This document shows, in pieces, positions 44,409-56,259 of a stretch of DNA of 64,000 bases. The DNA is from Cladorhizidae sp. MBARI D1340-BT2 (Eukaryota > Porifera > Demospongiae > Poecilosclerida > Cladorhizidae). How positions within the stretch are numbered: the stretch's first letter is position 1; each line of letters begins with the position of its first letter. The notes under the pieces are model-generated. The model made no database searches. It was not told the DNA's origin and was given only the letters and a program-made list of their open reading frames with translations. Where the stretch lies: NCBI GenBank assembly GCA_028752905.1, contig JAQNBH010000014.1, positions 25,294,353 through 25,358,352 on the forward strand. The letters run 5' to 3'. Position numbers and translations under genes: made by a program.

Positions 44409-44711
44409 AAAATATTATTCATTTTTTGCTTCTTCTCATTATCCTCTGCAGCTCTGCTTGTCACACAATGCATTGCTCATTAGTTGTTAGGAACAAGTAA
44501 TTCCATACTTATATTACCCTCGCATTAGGCCCAGGTTGATGACCATATAGGTTGGAGCCACCAGATATTTCAACAGAAAAAATGATAAATTACCTAATAG
44601 AGAATGTCGATTGTTCTGAAAATTGGGGAAGCACAGCTGTTGGATGCATCGTATCTTGACGCAATTAGTACCTGCTACATTGTGATGGACGCCGGTGATA
44701 TGAAACCTCCT

Positions 44712-45108
44712 GTTTTTCTACGACTTTTCCCTTTGGGGGTTGGTCTTTTGAATCTTGGCAGTGTCACACAACAAAATATGTTTGTGTTAACAAACAGTTA
44801 ATTATCAAAGCATAGGTTTCTACATTCTATAAACAACTTTTGGCTGATTCCCTATATTAGACAAATGTAAAAATTTAAAAAAACCTAGCAAATTATGACA
44901 TGACCTTCCTAGCTCTATCTGTGTAGCTCTAACCCTAGCCACTGCCCTTGTCCTAGTTAAATGCCTAAATCCAATATAGGTCTGTGAAATACTGATGATG
45001 TTGTCATGATAATGTAGAGCGTTTGATGATGTCATGGGGAAAAACCACCCAGTTATATAGACATGACAAATCTTGGGACTTGTACTCAATTAATTTCATC
45101 ATAAAATT
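44712..45108 (+). repeat. About 400-bp direct repeat, left copy
   Basis: Matches 51267-51680 over its whole length with modest divergence (shared blocks ACAACAAAATATGTTTG, ACAACTTTTGGCTGATTCC, ACCCTAGCCACTGC). It ends exactly where the gypsy LTR starts at 45109. Confidence 0.85.
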
Positions 45109-45327
45109 TGTAGTAACTTGAAACTGTGAATTAACAACTGTCATTTGTGTTTACTGTTATTTAGTTGTTAGTATAGCACTAGTTTTGTGATTTGTGTGTT
45201 ATTACCTTATATGGTATTGTGAGGGGTGAGAGGTCAGTCTGGTTCAAGTGGCCAGGAACTTGGGGCAACTGTTGCATTGACTTCTTGAATTCTTATTTGA
45301 AGAATTGTGTAACAGGGTTACCTTAAG
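45109..45327 (+). repeat. Gypsy 5' LTR
   Basis: Starts TGTAGTAACTTG and ends near TTACCTTAAG. It is about 219 bp long and similar to copies at 48572-48800 and 50713-50937. It is followed at once by a TGGTGACAAGG stretch that matches the TTGGCGACGAGG-type primer-binding site of related elements. Confidence 0.75.
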
Positions 45328-48300
45328 TGGTGACAAGGATTTACAATGGCAGTATTTGCGTATTCGACCAGGGAACAGAGGACTGGACAGTATATTGTGA
45401 AAGGTTGGACCTGTACTTCACTGCTAACGATGTGTATGACCCAGTAAAGCAACGAACTATTCTCCTAAGCTGCAGAGTGAGTACTTATGAACTCATCTGT
45501 AGCTTAACAGCCCCTGAGTGACCAACGGTCAAGTCATTCACAGAATTGACACAGCTAGTGAAGGATCTCCTCACCCCACCACCGTCAGTCATTATGCAGA
45601 GGTTCAAATTCAATTGAAGCTCACAGAAACAGAATGAATCAGTTGCAGAATTTGTGGTTGAACTACGTGAACTTTCTGAACATTGCAACTTCCAAGCAAC
45701 GTTGGAGGACATGTTGCATGATCACCTTCTCTGAATAAGGGAAGTGAATGGTTAATGCCATCTTTTAGCTGAATCTGACCTCAAATTCAGGACTGCTGTC
45801 TGCCACTCTAGTCATCATGACAACCAACTATGAGTTCAAATTCATTAAGTCACTGAACAGGAGGAGTGGGGGAAACAAAAGGAAGGTAGACTCCCATCAT
45901 GGTGTAAGTAGAAGTGAACGATAGATACAGGTGCTGCTATGTCAATAATTAGCGCTAACACATATCACCATGGCCAAAACATTTAGCACCTTCCTTGAAG
46001 CCAACCAACAAACGGCTTCGCATTTACACAGGAGAGGCTTTGGAGATCCTTAGAACTATTGCAGTTACACTGAACTACCAAACCCAACAAGCAGAGTTGA
46101 AATTGATGGTGGTATATAGCTGGAAGAGGCCCAAATTTACTCGGTAGAGACTGGCTGTTGGAAATCAAATTGGATTGGGGACGCATCGATCAAATGCCAG
46201 TAAGCCATCCACAAACCTTACAATTCCTTTTGGACAAGCACGCAGGCATTTTCAGGGATGAACTTGGGTTAGTGGTTGGGAATCCAGCCAAGATTCAGAT
46301 CGACCCAACAGTATAACTCTGTTTTTGTAAAACACGTTCAGTTCCTTTTACACTTATAGGCAAAGTTGAACAGGAATTCAGTCGGTTGGAAAAGCTGGGA
46401 GTCAATCGAGAGAGTGCAGTTTGCAGAGTAGACTGCAACCATAATGCCTATGATTAAAAAGGATGACTCCATCTGAATATGTGGAGACAATAAAGTTACA
46501 GTAAACAGGGCATCATAGGTAGAGACATACCCTCTAACTATGATCGATGAGCTCCTGGCATCTTTGGGAGATGGAAAGACATTTACAAAGTTGGATCTCG
46601 CACATGCATACCAAAATATTTCATTGGATAATGGAAGAAATTCGTGGCCATCAACACACACAAGGTTCATACCACTACTGTCGCTTGCCGTTTGGAGTAC
46701 CTTCAGCTCCTGTAATTTTCCTATGGACCATTGAAGGTGTTATACAAGGTATGTCACATGTATCTGTTTACATAGATGACATTAATCACAGGGATGACCG
46801 AGCAAGAACCTGGAAAACTATTGTAGAAGTCCTGATGAGACTTGAGGAAGCAGGGTTCAAATTGAAGTGGGAGAAGTTGCATTTCTGCAAACAGCTGTTG
46901 AGTACTTTAGGCACCACATATCTGCTGATGGAATTCGACCATCAAAAGAAGAGGTTCGGGCAATAGTTGATGCACCACCACCTTAGAACATTTCTCTGCT
47001 CTGTTCTTTTCTGGGGCTGCTAAATTACTACGGTAAATTTCTACCACAACTAGCCAACAGGTTGGCAACCCCGTACAAGAGGCAACAAAAGCATAGCCAT
47101 TGGAGGTGGGATCTCGAGGAACAGAAAGTATTTAATTAGACTAAAGAGAAATTTACCACACGATATTTGCTGGTTCATTTTGACCAAGATCTGGAGCTGT
47201 TTCTAGCTTGTGATGCCTCGCCATATGGTGTGCATGCAGTACTTTCCCACCAGATGGATGATAGCACTGACTAGCCCATCGCTTATACATCATGCTCATT
47301 AGCACCTGCAGAGAGAAATTATGCACAATTGGACAAGGAAGCACTGACAAATGTAATTGAGGTTAAAAAGTTCCATAATTTTCTTTATTGCCACTGATTC
47401 ACCATCTACTCGTATCATAAACCCTTGCAGCATTTGTTCAGTGAACTCAAGACAGTTCCTGCCATTGTTTCAACTCAAATTCAGAGGTGTGCACTAACAC
47501 TGGGGGCATATAGTTAACACATTGTTTAAAAACCTGGGAAGGATGCAGATTGGCTAAGTAGACTTCCACTGCCAGAATTTCCATTGTCATTTCCGCAGCC
47601 AGGTGAGACCATAATATTGCTACTGGATCAATTACAGTACACTCCAGTTACAGCTTCTCAAATTAAGTTGTCGACAGAGTGAGATCCCTCACTGTGAAAA
47701 TGAACAACATGGTACTAGATGGTGGGAAACATATAGCCGAGGAAGAACTTCAATCATACAACCAACATAGTGAAGAACTCAGTGTCTTGGATGGTTGTGT
47801 CATTTGGGGAGGTCAAGTAGTAGTACGAAAACCAGGTCAGAAGTTAGTATTGGAGGAACTCTACCAAGGTCACCCTGGAGTTTCAAGGATGTGGACAGGG
47901 ATCAATGCAGACCTTGAACAACATGTTAAAGGCTGCTCTGAATGTCAGTAGAACAGAAAAGCACCTGCAATAGCTCCAATGCATCCATGGGTGTGGCCTT
48001 CATGGCCATGGGTCCAACTGAATACATATAATCACGCTGGACCATTCCATGGGAAAATCTTCCTGGTCGTGTTGGATGCCTATTCAATTTGGCTGGATGT
48101 TACCATTGTGCCACCCACCGCATCTGTGGTGACCATCAAAGTGCTCCGAATCTTGTTTGGAACCCATGGGTTGGCTGAACTGATTTTATCAGGTAATGCA
48201 ACATCATTCATCAGTGGGGACTTTCATCGCAAATTTAGAAGGCAGAATGAAATTCACCATGTCACCAGTCCATACCATCCGGCCACAAATGTGCTGGCTG

Positions 48301-48571
48301 AGAGAGCTGGGTAGGTGTTAAAGGATGGCTTAAGGAAACAGCTGGTGCAGACATGGACATCAAGCAAGCATGGCCACTTTTCAACTATCGGACTACTCCA
48401 CATACAAAAACCGGAGTATATTCAGCAGAATTATTGATGGGAAGGCGAATCAGGACACACGTTGACATGTTACACCATGACTTGTCAAACAGGATAAACC
48501 AGAAGTGAACTCGGCAGAAATTAGACCATGACAAACATGCCAAACCCAATCCAGACACTGTATGTCAAGGA
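45328..48571 (+). mobile_element. Ty3/gypsy internal region: gag, protease, RT, RNase H, integrase (decayed)
   Basis: Order is normal. Gag at 45345-45730 has FDQGTEDWTVYCERLDLYFT and later SVAEFVVELRELSEHCNF, with one stop. The protease block near 45924 reads DTGAAMSIIS, with the catalytic D-T-G-A. RT at 46330-46960 has EFSRLEKLGV, LPFGVPSAPVI and SVYIDDI (catalytic Asp pair kept as Y-I-D-D). RNase H at 47195-47520 has FLACDASPYGV and KPGKDADWLSRLP. Integrase at 47760-48320 has VDGC-like, HPGVSRM, CSECQ, VVLDAYSIWLDV and SPYHPATNVLAERAG. Around ten stops or frameshifts are visible, so it is inactive. There is no clear nucleocapsid zinc knuckle. The C-terminal integrase part is deleted just before the LTR at 48572. 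Confidence 0.85.
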
Positions 48572-48800
48572 TGTAGTAGTAACTTGAACTCTGTATTAAC
48601 AACTGTCTTTTGTGTTTACTGTTATTTAGTTGTTAGTGTAGCAGTAATTGACATTAATTTTGTTGTTATTGTGTGGCAGTGCCCTGGGATAAGAGATCAG
48701 TCTGGTTTAGGTGGCCAAGACCTTGGGGCATCTATTGCATTGCAGAAAGCAGACTTCTTGAATTTGTATTAAAAGAATTGTGTAGCGGTTTTACCTTAAG
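48572..48800 (+). repeat. Gypsy LTR copy 2
   Basis: Starts TGTAGTAGTAAC (one extra GTA unit) and ends TTACCTTAAG. Same family as 45109-45327. It is followed directly by an integrase segment, not by a primer site or unique DNA. Confidence 0.8.
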
Positions 48801-50712
48801 AACATGGTGCTATATGGTTGGAAACATGTAGCTGAGGAAGAACTTCAACCATTATAACCAATGTAGTGAAGAACTCGGTGTCTTGGATGGTTGTGTCATT
48901 TGGGGAGGTCGAGTAGTTCTACCAAAACCAGGTCGGAAGTTAGTTTTGGAGGAACTCCACCAAAGTCACCCTGGAGTTTCAAGGATGAAGAGTCTCACTC
49001 TGTCAACTGTGTGGTGGCCAGGGATCAATGCAGACCTTGAACAACATGTTAAAAGCTGCTCCAAATCTCAGTAGAACAGAAAAGCACCTGCAATAGCTCC
49101 AATGCTTCCATGGGAGTGGCCATCTTGGCCATGGGTCCGACCAAATACATATAGATCATGCTGGACCATTCCAAGGGAAAATCTTCCATTTGGTGGTGGT
49201 GTTAGAGTCTCCAAGCACAAGAGACCTTACAGAATATCAACCTTGGTAAATTGATGCCACCAGAGTCTCTCCCTAACTTCTTCTAGCTAAACCCCAAACT
49301 TGACAAATGAGTTTTAGATATTAAGTGGCTTATATTAAAACAACAGCCGAGTAGCAGAATATGAAGATAGGATGAGACTGCCCAAGCCTGGACTGCAGAG
49401 GGGTTTAAATACCCTTGCAGCCAGGCTTTCACAGCTTATGGTGTTGATAACAGTATGAGAGTAGTAGAATTACCCGGACAGTCAGAGGGTGTTGCCGCAT
49501 CTTTGTCCTCGCATGCCCTCCCACGTCTCGAGCTTTGTCATACCACAGATGCCAGCTCCGTCTGCCCCAATGACCTCTCTGGATCCTTGTCTACTGACGA
49601 CCTTACATGAATCCGTGAGGAAAGTTCAAGGAAGCTCTTTCCCCAACTCTCTCAAAATGCATCTACAGGACTTATCTAAGAGTGTGAGATGATGTCATGA
49701 TTGCCCTATGCATTGATAGTCTGAGGTCATGAATTCTGATTGTCCTACGTGTTGATAGTCTGGGATCATAAGTTCTAGCTCTATTTATAAATTCTATTTA
49801 GCTCTATTTATAAATTCTATTTATAGTTTGATCTTTGCAGGGCTGCTCTGCAGCCGGTCAGGGCTGAGGCCTGACAGTGGATGCCTATTCAAATTGGCTG
49901 GTTGTTACCATTGTGCCACCCACTCCATCTGTGGTCAACATCAAAGTGCTCCGGCCTTGTTTGCACCCCATGGTTGCCTGAACTGAATTGATCAGATGAC
50001 GCAATATCATTCTTCAGTGGGGGACTTTCAAGAATTTATAAGGCAGAACGGAATTCACCATGTCACCACCAGATACCATCCGGCCACAAATGTGCTGGCT
50101 GAGAGAGCTGGGTAGGTGTTAAAGGATGGCTTAAGGAAACAGCTGGTGTAGACATGGACATCAAGCTAACATGGCTACTTTTCACCTATCGGACTACTTC
50201 ACATACAACTACTGGAGTATCTCCAGCAGAATTATTGATGGGAAGGCAAATCAGGACACACCTTGATATGTTACACCATGACTTGTCGAACAGGATAAAC
50301 CAGAAGTGAATTCAGCAGAAATTAAACCATGTCAATCATGCCAAACCCAGGACTTTAGAGAGGGGCAATCCAGTATATGTACGTGATCTTCCAATAGGCC
50401 GGAAGTGGTGGCCTGGCAAGACTGCTTGATGTTTAGGTCATCAAACATTTGAAGTAACCCAGCTCAGTGGCTTGACTGTGCACCGGCACATTGACCATAT
50501 TCATATTCGCACAAATGTAGTTACTCAAGGAATAGTTGAAGACTGGCTTCAGGATTTTCCCTCAGTAATTACTCCACCAGGTGGAACAATGTCTGCCCCT
50601 GTCATCTCTACTGTGCCTCCATCGGAAATTCTGGAAGAATCCCAAGGCGGTCCACTTGCAATAGTCAACTTCCACAATGATATTCCCCTTCTTCCAATTA
50701 AGGGTGAAAGGA
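48801..50712 (+). mobile_element. Second gypsy integrase segment, interrupted by a solo LTR
   Basis: The segment repeats the integrase from 47706 onwards (LDGCVIWGGRVV-like start, HPGVSRM, then the core). It is broken at 49200-49876 by a nested LTR and continues with the D-x-x-E core and the C-terminal part that unit 1 lacks, including RKWWPGKTA and a tail reading VHRHIDHIHIR, which runs to 50712. Several stops show it is dead. Confidence 0.8.
49200..49876. mobile_element. 677-bp nested solo LTR with 4-bp target duplication
   Basis: Begins TGTTAG and ends CTGACA, imperfect inverted ends of the TG...CA type. It is flanked on both sides by GTGG (49196-49199 and 49877-49880). The gypsy integrase sequence resumes without loss. 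There is no internal coding region. It contains a TTTAAATA box-like motif near 49405 and a short internal tandem repeat around 49787-49825. The features fit a solo LTR from an unrelated LTR retrotransposon family. Confidence 0.8.
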
Positions 50713-50937
50713 TGTAGTAACTTGAACTCTGTATTAACAACTCTCGTTTATGTTTGCTGTTATTTAGTTGTTATTGTAGCAATAACTGACATCAATTTTG
50801 TTTTTTGTGTGTGATAACCTTCTGTCAGTGCCAGGGGTAAGAGTTCAGTCTAGTTCAGGTGGCCAGGACCTTGGCACAACTGTTGCATTGAAGAAAGCAG
50901 ACTTTTGTAATGGGGTTACCTTTTAAGAACATGGTGC
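50713..50937 (+). repeat. Gypsy LTR copy 3
   Basis: Same LTR family, starting TGTAGTAACTTG and ending TTACCTTTTAAG. It is followed directly by a third, truncated integrase segment. Confidence 0.8.
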
Positions 50938-51235
50938 TACACAGTTGTAAACATGTAGCCAAGGGAACTTCAACCATAACCAACGTAGTGAAGAACTCAG
51001 TGATTTGGACGATTGTATCATTTGGGGAGGTTGAGTAGTTGTACCAAAAACCAGGTTGGAAATTAGTATTGAAGCAGCTCTACCAAGGTCACCATTGGGA
51101 GTTTCAAGGATTAAAAGTCTCACTCGGATAACTGTGGGTTGGCCAGGGATCAATGCAGACCTTGAACAACATGTTAAAAGCTGCTCGAAAGTACCTGCAA
51201 TAACACCAATGCATCCATGGGAGTGGCCATCACAC
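50938..51235 (+). mobile_element. Third, truncated gypsy integrase segment
   Basis: A 298-base partial copy of the integrase start (repeats AACATGGTGCTAC and the H2C2 region with INADLEQHVKSCSK), ending in the block CATCCATGGGAGTGGCC at about 51227. After it begins the right 400-bp direct repeat. Confidence 0.75.
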
Positions 51236-51266
51236 AGTTTTCAGAGCGAGACTCTTCATCCTTTTT

Positions 51267-51680
51267 CTCTACAACCTTGTCCCTTTGGCGGTTGCATTTT
51301 ATAGCATTTTGAACCATGGCAGTGTCAGACAACAAAATATGTTTGTAGAAGAAGTTATAACAAAGAGTAAATTAACAAATCTTAGATTTCTACATTCTAC
51401 AAACAACTTTTGGCTGATTCCTCTTATTAGACAAATGTAAATAAAAAATATATAAATGAAAAAACCTAGCACATGATGACATGACCATTCCTAGATTGTA
51501 TGGCTCTCTCTGTATAGCACCAACCCTAGCCACTGCACTAGTCCTATACAGTTAAAGGCAAATACAATACTGGTCTGTGAAATACCTCATAATAATGTAG
51601 AGCTTCTGATGATGGGTATATTATAGACATGACAAATCTTGGCACTTTTACTCCATTGATTTCATCATGTAATTAAACTT
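51267..51680 (+). repeat. About 400-bp direct repeat, right copy
   Basis: Second copy of the 44712-45108 repeat, on the far side of the gypsy cluster and in the same orientation. Confidence 0.85.
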
Positions 51681-52831
51681 CAATTCATGTATATATATAT
51701 ATCTACATTGATTAATTGGTGATTGTTGTCTAATCCAAGCCCTTGCCAAGTTCTTTTTAGCTTATGCTTATAGCCATGCATAGCAGAGGGTTCTGACTAC
51801 TCGTATACAAAATAAAAAAATATTTGCTCTATTATATAATAAAATTGGATTTCATCTTCTATCAGCAGTAAGGCGAGAATATGTTCATAAAATGCAAGCA
51901 CCTCACAAAGTGGAGGAGTTATAATTGCAAAGCGAAACATGATTGAAAGGGTTGAATGACTTCAGCTATTGTGATAGCTATACACTAAATCCCATGAAGA
52001 CATCAATGTGCATTTTACTTCTTCTCAGTAATAATAGTAGTAGTATATTAGTTTAAAAAAGGAAACGGGCTGATTAAAGATTAAATGTTTTTTTTAATGA
52101 AGTTGGCAGAAAATTGCCACACATGATGTACTCACACATTTTTATTTCCTTTATTTTATTTTATTTTTTATCCAAAATTAGATATTGCAGTCAGGCTATT
52201 ATCAAGAGTTATTCTAATCCAGCATCAGTCTGTAGGCTCTAGTCTGAGTTTCTATGACTCCACTGTTATCTAAGCATGTTTTATCTATATATGTATATAT
52301 TGGAGCTAGTATTAGACATACAATTATTTATAGATCGGACATAATCATGTATCATATAAAGAGGAGAATTAATATATAGTCGGTATTTTCACTGCTGTAT
52401 ATAAATGTGCACAGAGTTCATTTTTTAATTCTATTAAGTCCAACAATCTTCAGCAGATGTTTGTTTTGTTATTAGTATCGTGGGTTGCAGAGTAAAGGAA
52501 TGATGAAGTACGGGGGGAAGTTATGGTTCCAATTATTACATGGACTTTGATGTAAGCCCTGCCATTCCCCCACTTCCCATATAAATCAATTTCCCTGTCT
52601 CAACAATTTCCACATTGCTTAAATTTATTATTTCACCGATTTTGAACAAAACTACTTTAGCCTTCAGCAGAATACAAGTTTCCCCGTGTACTAACGCTGC
52701 ATAGTGCATGCACTGCCCAGTGATAAACAGGCAATGTCATGGTTGCAAGATTAATGAAGTAACCAATTTAAGCAGATTGAAGGAGAAATGGATTTGGCAT
52801 CAGCTGATTGTCAACATTCTAATTTTGACGA
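51681..52831. other. Intergenic sequence, nothing recognised
   Basis: AT-rich; no supported coding region or repeat beyond short (TA)n runs. Confidence 0.45.
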
Positions 52832-53522
52832 TATATGTGATAGGATCTGAGAAAAGGGGTCTTATGTACAAAATTAAAAAAACTGAGTTAGTGATACCAG
52901 GTGAAAGAACAAAGCAATGGCTATATTTTGGAACTTAAATCATCACTTATTTCCATTCAGAAGAAAAGTTATGAAAGCCTGACTGCTAGACGCTTGAAGC
53001 ATTCATTTTGAGAAAAACGCGTTTTAAATTAATGGCTTTTGCAGCACTTGATGAAGCCATTCCTTGGTTAGTTTGTTAACCATGTGGCCACTATAGCAGC
53101 TAGTAGGAAATCCCCCCATTTTGTGGGTGTTTCCCATCTTTCTGCATATGCTGGCAGTATTCTCCACATTACATGGCAATGCAGTTCCGTTACACGCGTA
53201 GCAAGCTTCTTGACCACCAATCTTCTAACCTCACTCTTGCCTACAAAGAAGCAAGCAGGAGCCTTCAGACATCACACAAATGTAAAGGAAAGGTAGTAGA
53301 TGCCTGTATATAGGAGATACCTATCTTTTGAACTATATCTCTAGCCGATTAGAGTAAAGTGTGCAGAATCTATGGATATTTAGTATGAAGAGAGAGCACA
53401 CAGAGATACCTATCTACAAAAAAAGAAAAATTGTCAAACTATAACTTTGAGCTTATTTTGGTCATACCACAAAACGATTTTTCTCTACATAAGACCCCTT
53501 TTCTCAGATCCTATCACATATA
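52832..53522. mobile_element. 691-bp non-autonomous DNA transposon with perfect 37-bp terminal inverted repeats
   Basis: The 37 bases at 52832-52868 (starting TATATGTGATAGGATC) are the exact reverse complement of 53486-53522. The interior has no recognisable transposase. This is the structure of a non-autonomous DNA element. The TA-rich outer edge may hold a TA or TATA target duplication. The superfamily is not assigned. Confidence 0.75.
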
Positions 53523-53789
53523 CTGAAATGATTTACTCAACCACAACCATTCAATAACTTTGCACATAATTTCTCTGTAGCATTGAAAGGTAAGCCCATT
53601 CATAAATTGCTACGCAGACATACTGAAGTATACACTGGGGCCAGGACAGCATAATATACAAAATGTTTGTATGCGGAGCCACCAAATTTAATTTAATTTT
53701 CAAAATTCTGAGTCCCTTGTGAACTTTGCACCCCAGTGCAATACATAAATAAAATAATAAAAAATAAATAATAATGACAGTAAATGAGT

Positions 53790-54870
53790 TAAGAGACTTG
53801 TACTGTAATAAACACTATGACATACATATCTGAGTTTGTTGTTTGTTCTATGTTAAATTGCTTTGTTTTGGTGGAGGGGTGGTGTAGGCCATAAATCAGT
53901 CCCTTCCTCCTCTGCCAAAACTCGACTAGAATGCACTCACACTCTTCCACCATCACCTGATTACTCACACCCTCCACCTCCTTCCCATACAACAATGCTA
54001 CCTTCCCCTCAGTGCCCACCATCTCAAACTCCTCCAACCATATTTCAGCTCCCTCAATTCCACCCAACTCATTCATTAACATTCATCACACTCTACCACA
54101 TCTTCCAATTCTTCCTGTCACACAACACACATCTATTGTGACTACACAGCCTACATCAGTTCCTGGAATAGACTGCTGACCCTGTCCTTAACCTAAACAT
54201 CATCCTCGCTCTATATCGACCTTGTAAACCTTTCTGTTCCATCACCTTTTGCCAACCTGTAGCTACCACTTCAAACTGCTCATACTCTCGACATCCTCCT
54301 CTCAATCACACATATTTCACTTCTTCATCTTTGCCTTCCATTGCCTCACTGACCCAAACTCAGCATTCAGATTGTATTTCCTCCTCAACAGTATATATAT
54401 TCATCCTACCATCTTATCCCTCCATCCATTGTTAGCTTGTCTGCCACAATTTTTATCAGTCTACCTTCCTCCACCTGTGCAAGCCTCCTACCAAAGAGAA
54501 TTTCCCCTTCCTCCTCCTCCTCTACCAACTTCCTCCATTCAAAGTCCCCCAGCACTGCCATTCCTGCGACTGTGTTGCTAGCCCATAATAGGTTTCTTAA
54601 CTGAGTTGACTCTGATTTCCTACAAGCGGTCTGTCCTCCTGTCAGCCATACTTCAGCAGCATGTTCCAGACTTGGCCTAGCAAACAGCTCCCATACCATC
54701 CCTTATCCACTTCTGTTTATCTGTTCACTTGACTCATCCACACCGCCTTTCCAATCCATTCCTCTGATTTAATCTTCATTTTCTCCAAAGTGTACGTTCC
54801 CTCTCAGTTTCTCATCTAACCACACACCCAAGGTATCAAATGTGGTTCCAAGTATAGCAGACACGCACAC
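53790..54870 (-). mobile_element. Non-LTR retrotransposon, RT C-terminal region (minus strand)
   Basis: Minus-strand frames, reading leftwards, contain WELFARPSLEHAAEVWLTGG (the block in which a palm-distal segment is followed by an E-x-x-x-E-V-W motif), then ASNTVAGMAVLGDFEWRKL and a Glu-rich segment ending FGRRLAQVEEGRL. This resembles the C-terminal part of a LINE RT family common in invertebrates. Further left are pieces of a Glu/Trp-rich frame. The plus strand shows only Pro/Ser-rich antisense readings. There are multiple stops and frameshifts. Confidence 0.65.
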
Positions 54871-55139
54871 AAAATATTACATCGCCATTAATGCCTCAAA
54901 CAAAGAGTTGGTTGCCTCAATTTTTTGAAGGAGAAAAATGGCATAATCTCTAGGACCAGTGGCAGCTTCCAAATGGCTGACAAAATAAAAATCCACTGGT
55001 GTGAAATAATAGTGTTTTTTGGGGGGGGTTTTGGCCAAAAAAATGTCCCAAGACTTTGCAAAAGCTCAGAAGTTTCTCGGCCCCAGATGCTCCAGTGGGC
55101 CAAAGAATACTACGCCAATTGTGGTAAATAACTGACCAT

Positions 55140-55420
55140 TAGAGAATCTACCACGTGGCGGTGAAGAGAGTAGAAGGGATCTTTTTCGTGTCAGGAAGTA
55201 CTTGCTAAACAGTGCAGTGGTTTTCTAACAATTCCTCCCAGTTCGTCCCACTCGGCACATTCGGGCCAAGCCTAGCTCGCGATTAAATGCCCGTGCAATA
55301 ATAGGTAGGTATATTTCAGGGCCCGCGAATCCAGTCCTAAACGGAGCGTGGTACGCCATGGATATCAGACAAAGGTATTTACTGTTCATCGACCTAGCTT
55401 CTAGCTAACTTGTGCCCTAG
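55140..55420 (+). promoter_or_regulatory. CpG-rich patch, possible promoter
   Basis: About 280 bp with many CpGs (CTCGCGATT, GGGCCCGCG and others) in an AT-rich region. It contains an ATG at 55359 followed five codons later by a GT donor-like site. It may be an active or relict promoter. No downstream gene is firmly identified. Confidence 0.3.
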
Positions 55421-55499
55421 TAAATCTTTCGATAAACAGCAATTGTCTGCTCCGCAGTTCAAAATAACATGACTTCACTTTTTTTTCCTTTTTTTTGCG

Positions 55500-55600
55500 A
55501 CGTTACTGTTTTGCCGACTGTTCGGTAGATGCTCTGGCATCTAGCCGAAATGTCGCAAAACATATTTGAGGTTGATCTTGTATTGTTCTGCTGAGAATTT
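55500..55600 (+). repeat. Third relative of the foldback family
   Basis: Shows the family block CATCTAGCCGAAATGTCG and a nested pair of short inverted repeats (TTTTGCGAC/GTCGCAAAA and TAGATGC/GCATCTA). The tail is similar to TTGAGGTTGAT in the 44.25-kb element. Confidence 0.65.
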
Positions 55601-55878
55601 ATTCTATCTGACTACCTGGGGATGTGCCTTGTAGGGGTAGTTTGGGGAAGCCATGCTGTTGCACAGCTAATGACACATTTTAAGCCTGAGGTCTTGATTA
55701 GGACTCAGTTTATTTTCTCTGTCACTGCATTTGGCCAACAGTCTTAACATCTGTGTAGCTTATTGATCATATTTCACTTCTGGTTCAATTTACAGGATGC
55801 CTTTCCTCAGGTTTCAGTTTCTACTTGTGTGGTGTAGCATCCACTCTTCTGAAACAGCACGATATTCCCGAATAAAAG

Positions 55879-56085
55879 ATGTGTTCACAACTTATCCTTC
55901 TTGGCATTCTCTTCCTATTCATCCAGGCAATATTTCCCACGACTGCAACTTGTTTGTGTACCCTGCCATGCTTCAGGCTGCAATGCCAACGGAATCATCC
56001 TCAGAAATGGAAAATTGGAACAATTGAATCTGAGAATAGATTTAACCAACATTGCCACCACACAAGTAAGGAGTGTGATATGTGA
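55879..56085 (+). CDS. Possible small secreted Cys-rich protein
   Basis: A 68-codon frame. Its first 24 residues are a classical signal peptide (MCSQLILLGILFLFIQAIF), and the remaining 44 carry six Cys (pattern C-x-C-x3-C-x4-C, then a 20-residue gap, C-x6-C). It begins 24 residues after an upstream stop and ends in TGA. There is no known family match and no supporting splice or expression evidence. The upstream CpG patch is 460 bases away. Chance is a real alternative for so short a frame. Confidence 0.25.
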   Translation: MCSQLILLGILFLFIQAIFPTTATCLCTLPCFRLQCQRNHPQKWKIGTIESENRFNQHCHHTSKECDM

Positions 56086-56259
56086 GACATATCAGACTGG
56101 CTCTAAAGATTGAACCAATTCAGTTTCTAGAGGTGCACCTCAAACAAGAATCGCCTATTCCAGGAACAGGAAATGGTTGTGTGTTGGATGTGGCATGATT
56201 AAGACAGTTCTCTTTCCCTCTTTATCTTTCCCACTGCAATGCATTGTGAGGTCTTATTT

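Larger units (their letters stand above)
47706..51235 (+). repeat. Tandem array of integrase-LTR units
   Basis: Three units start at the same AACATGGT junction: 47706-48800, 48801-50937 and a truncated 50938-51235. Each of the first two consists of an integrase segment followed by an LTR. Unit 1 lacks about 380 bases of the integrase end, and unit 2 carries a 677-bp nested LTR. An LTR running straight into integrase is not a normal element structure. Confidence 0.8.

Noticed and set aside
53863..54581. Pro/Ser-rich plus-strand frames
   Set aside because: They are antisense to the minus-strand LINE RT region.
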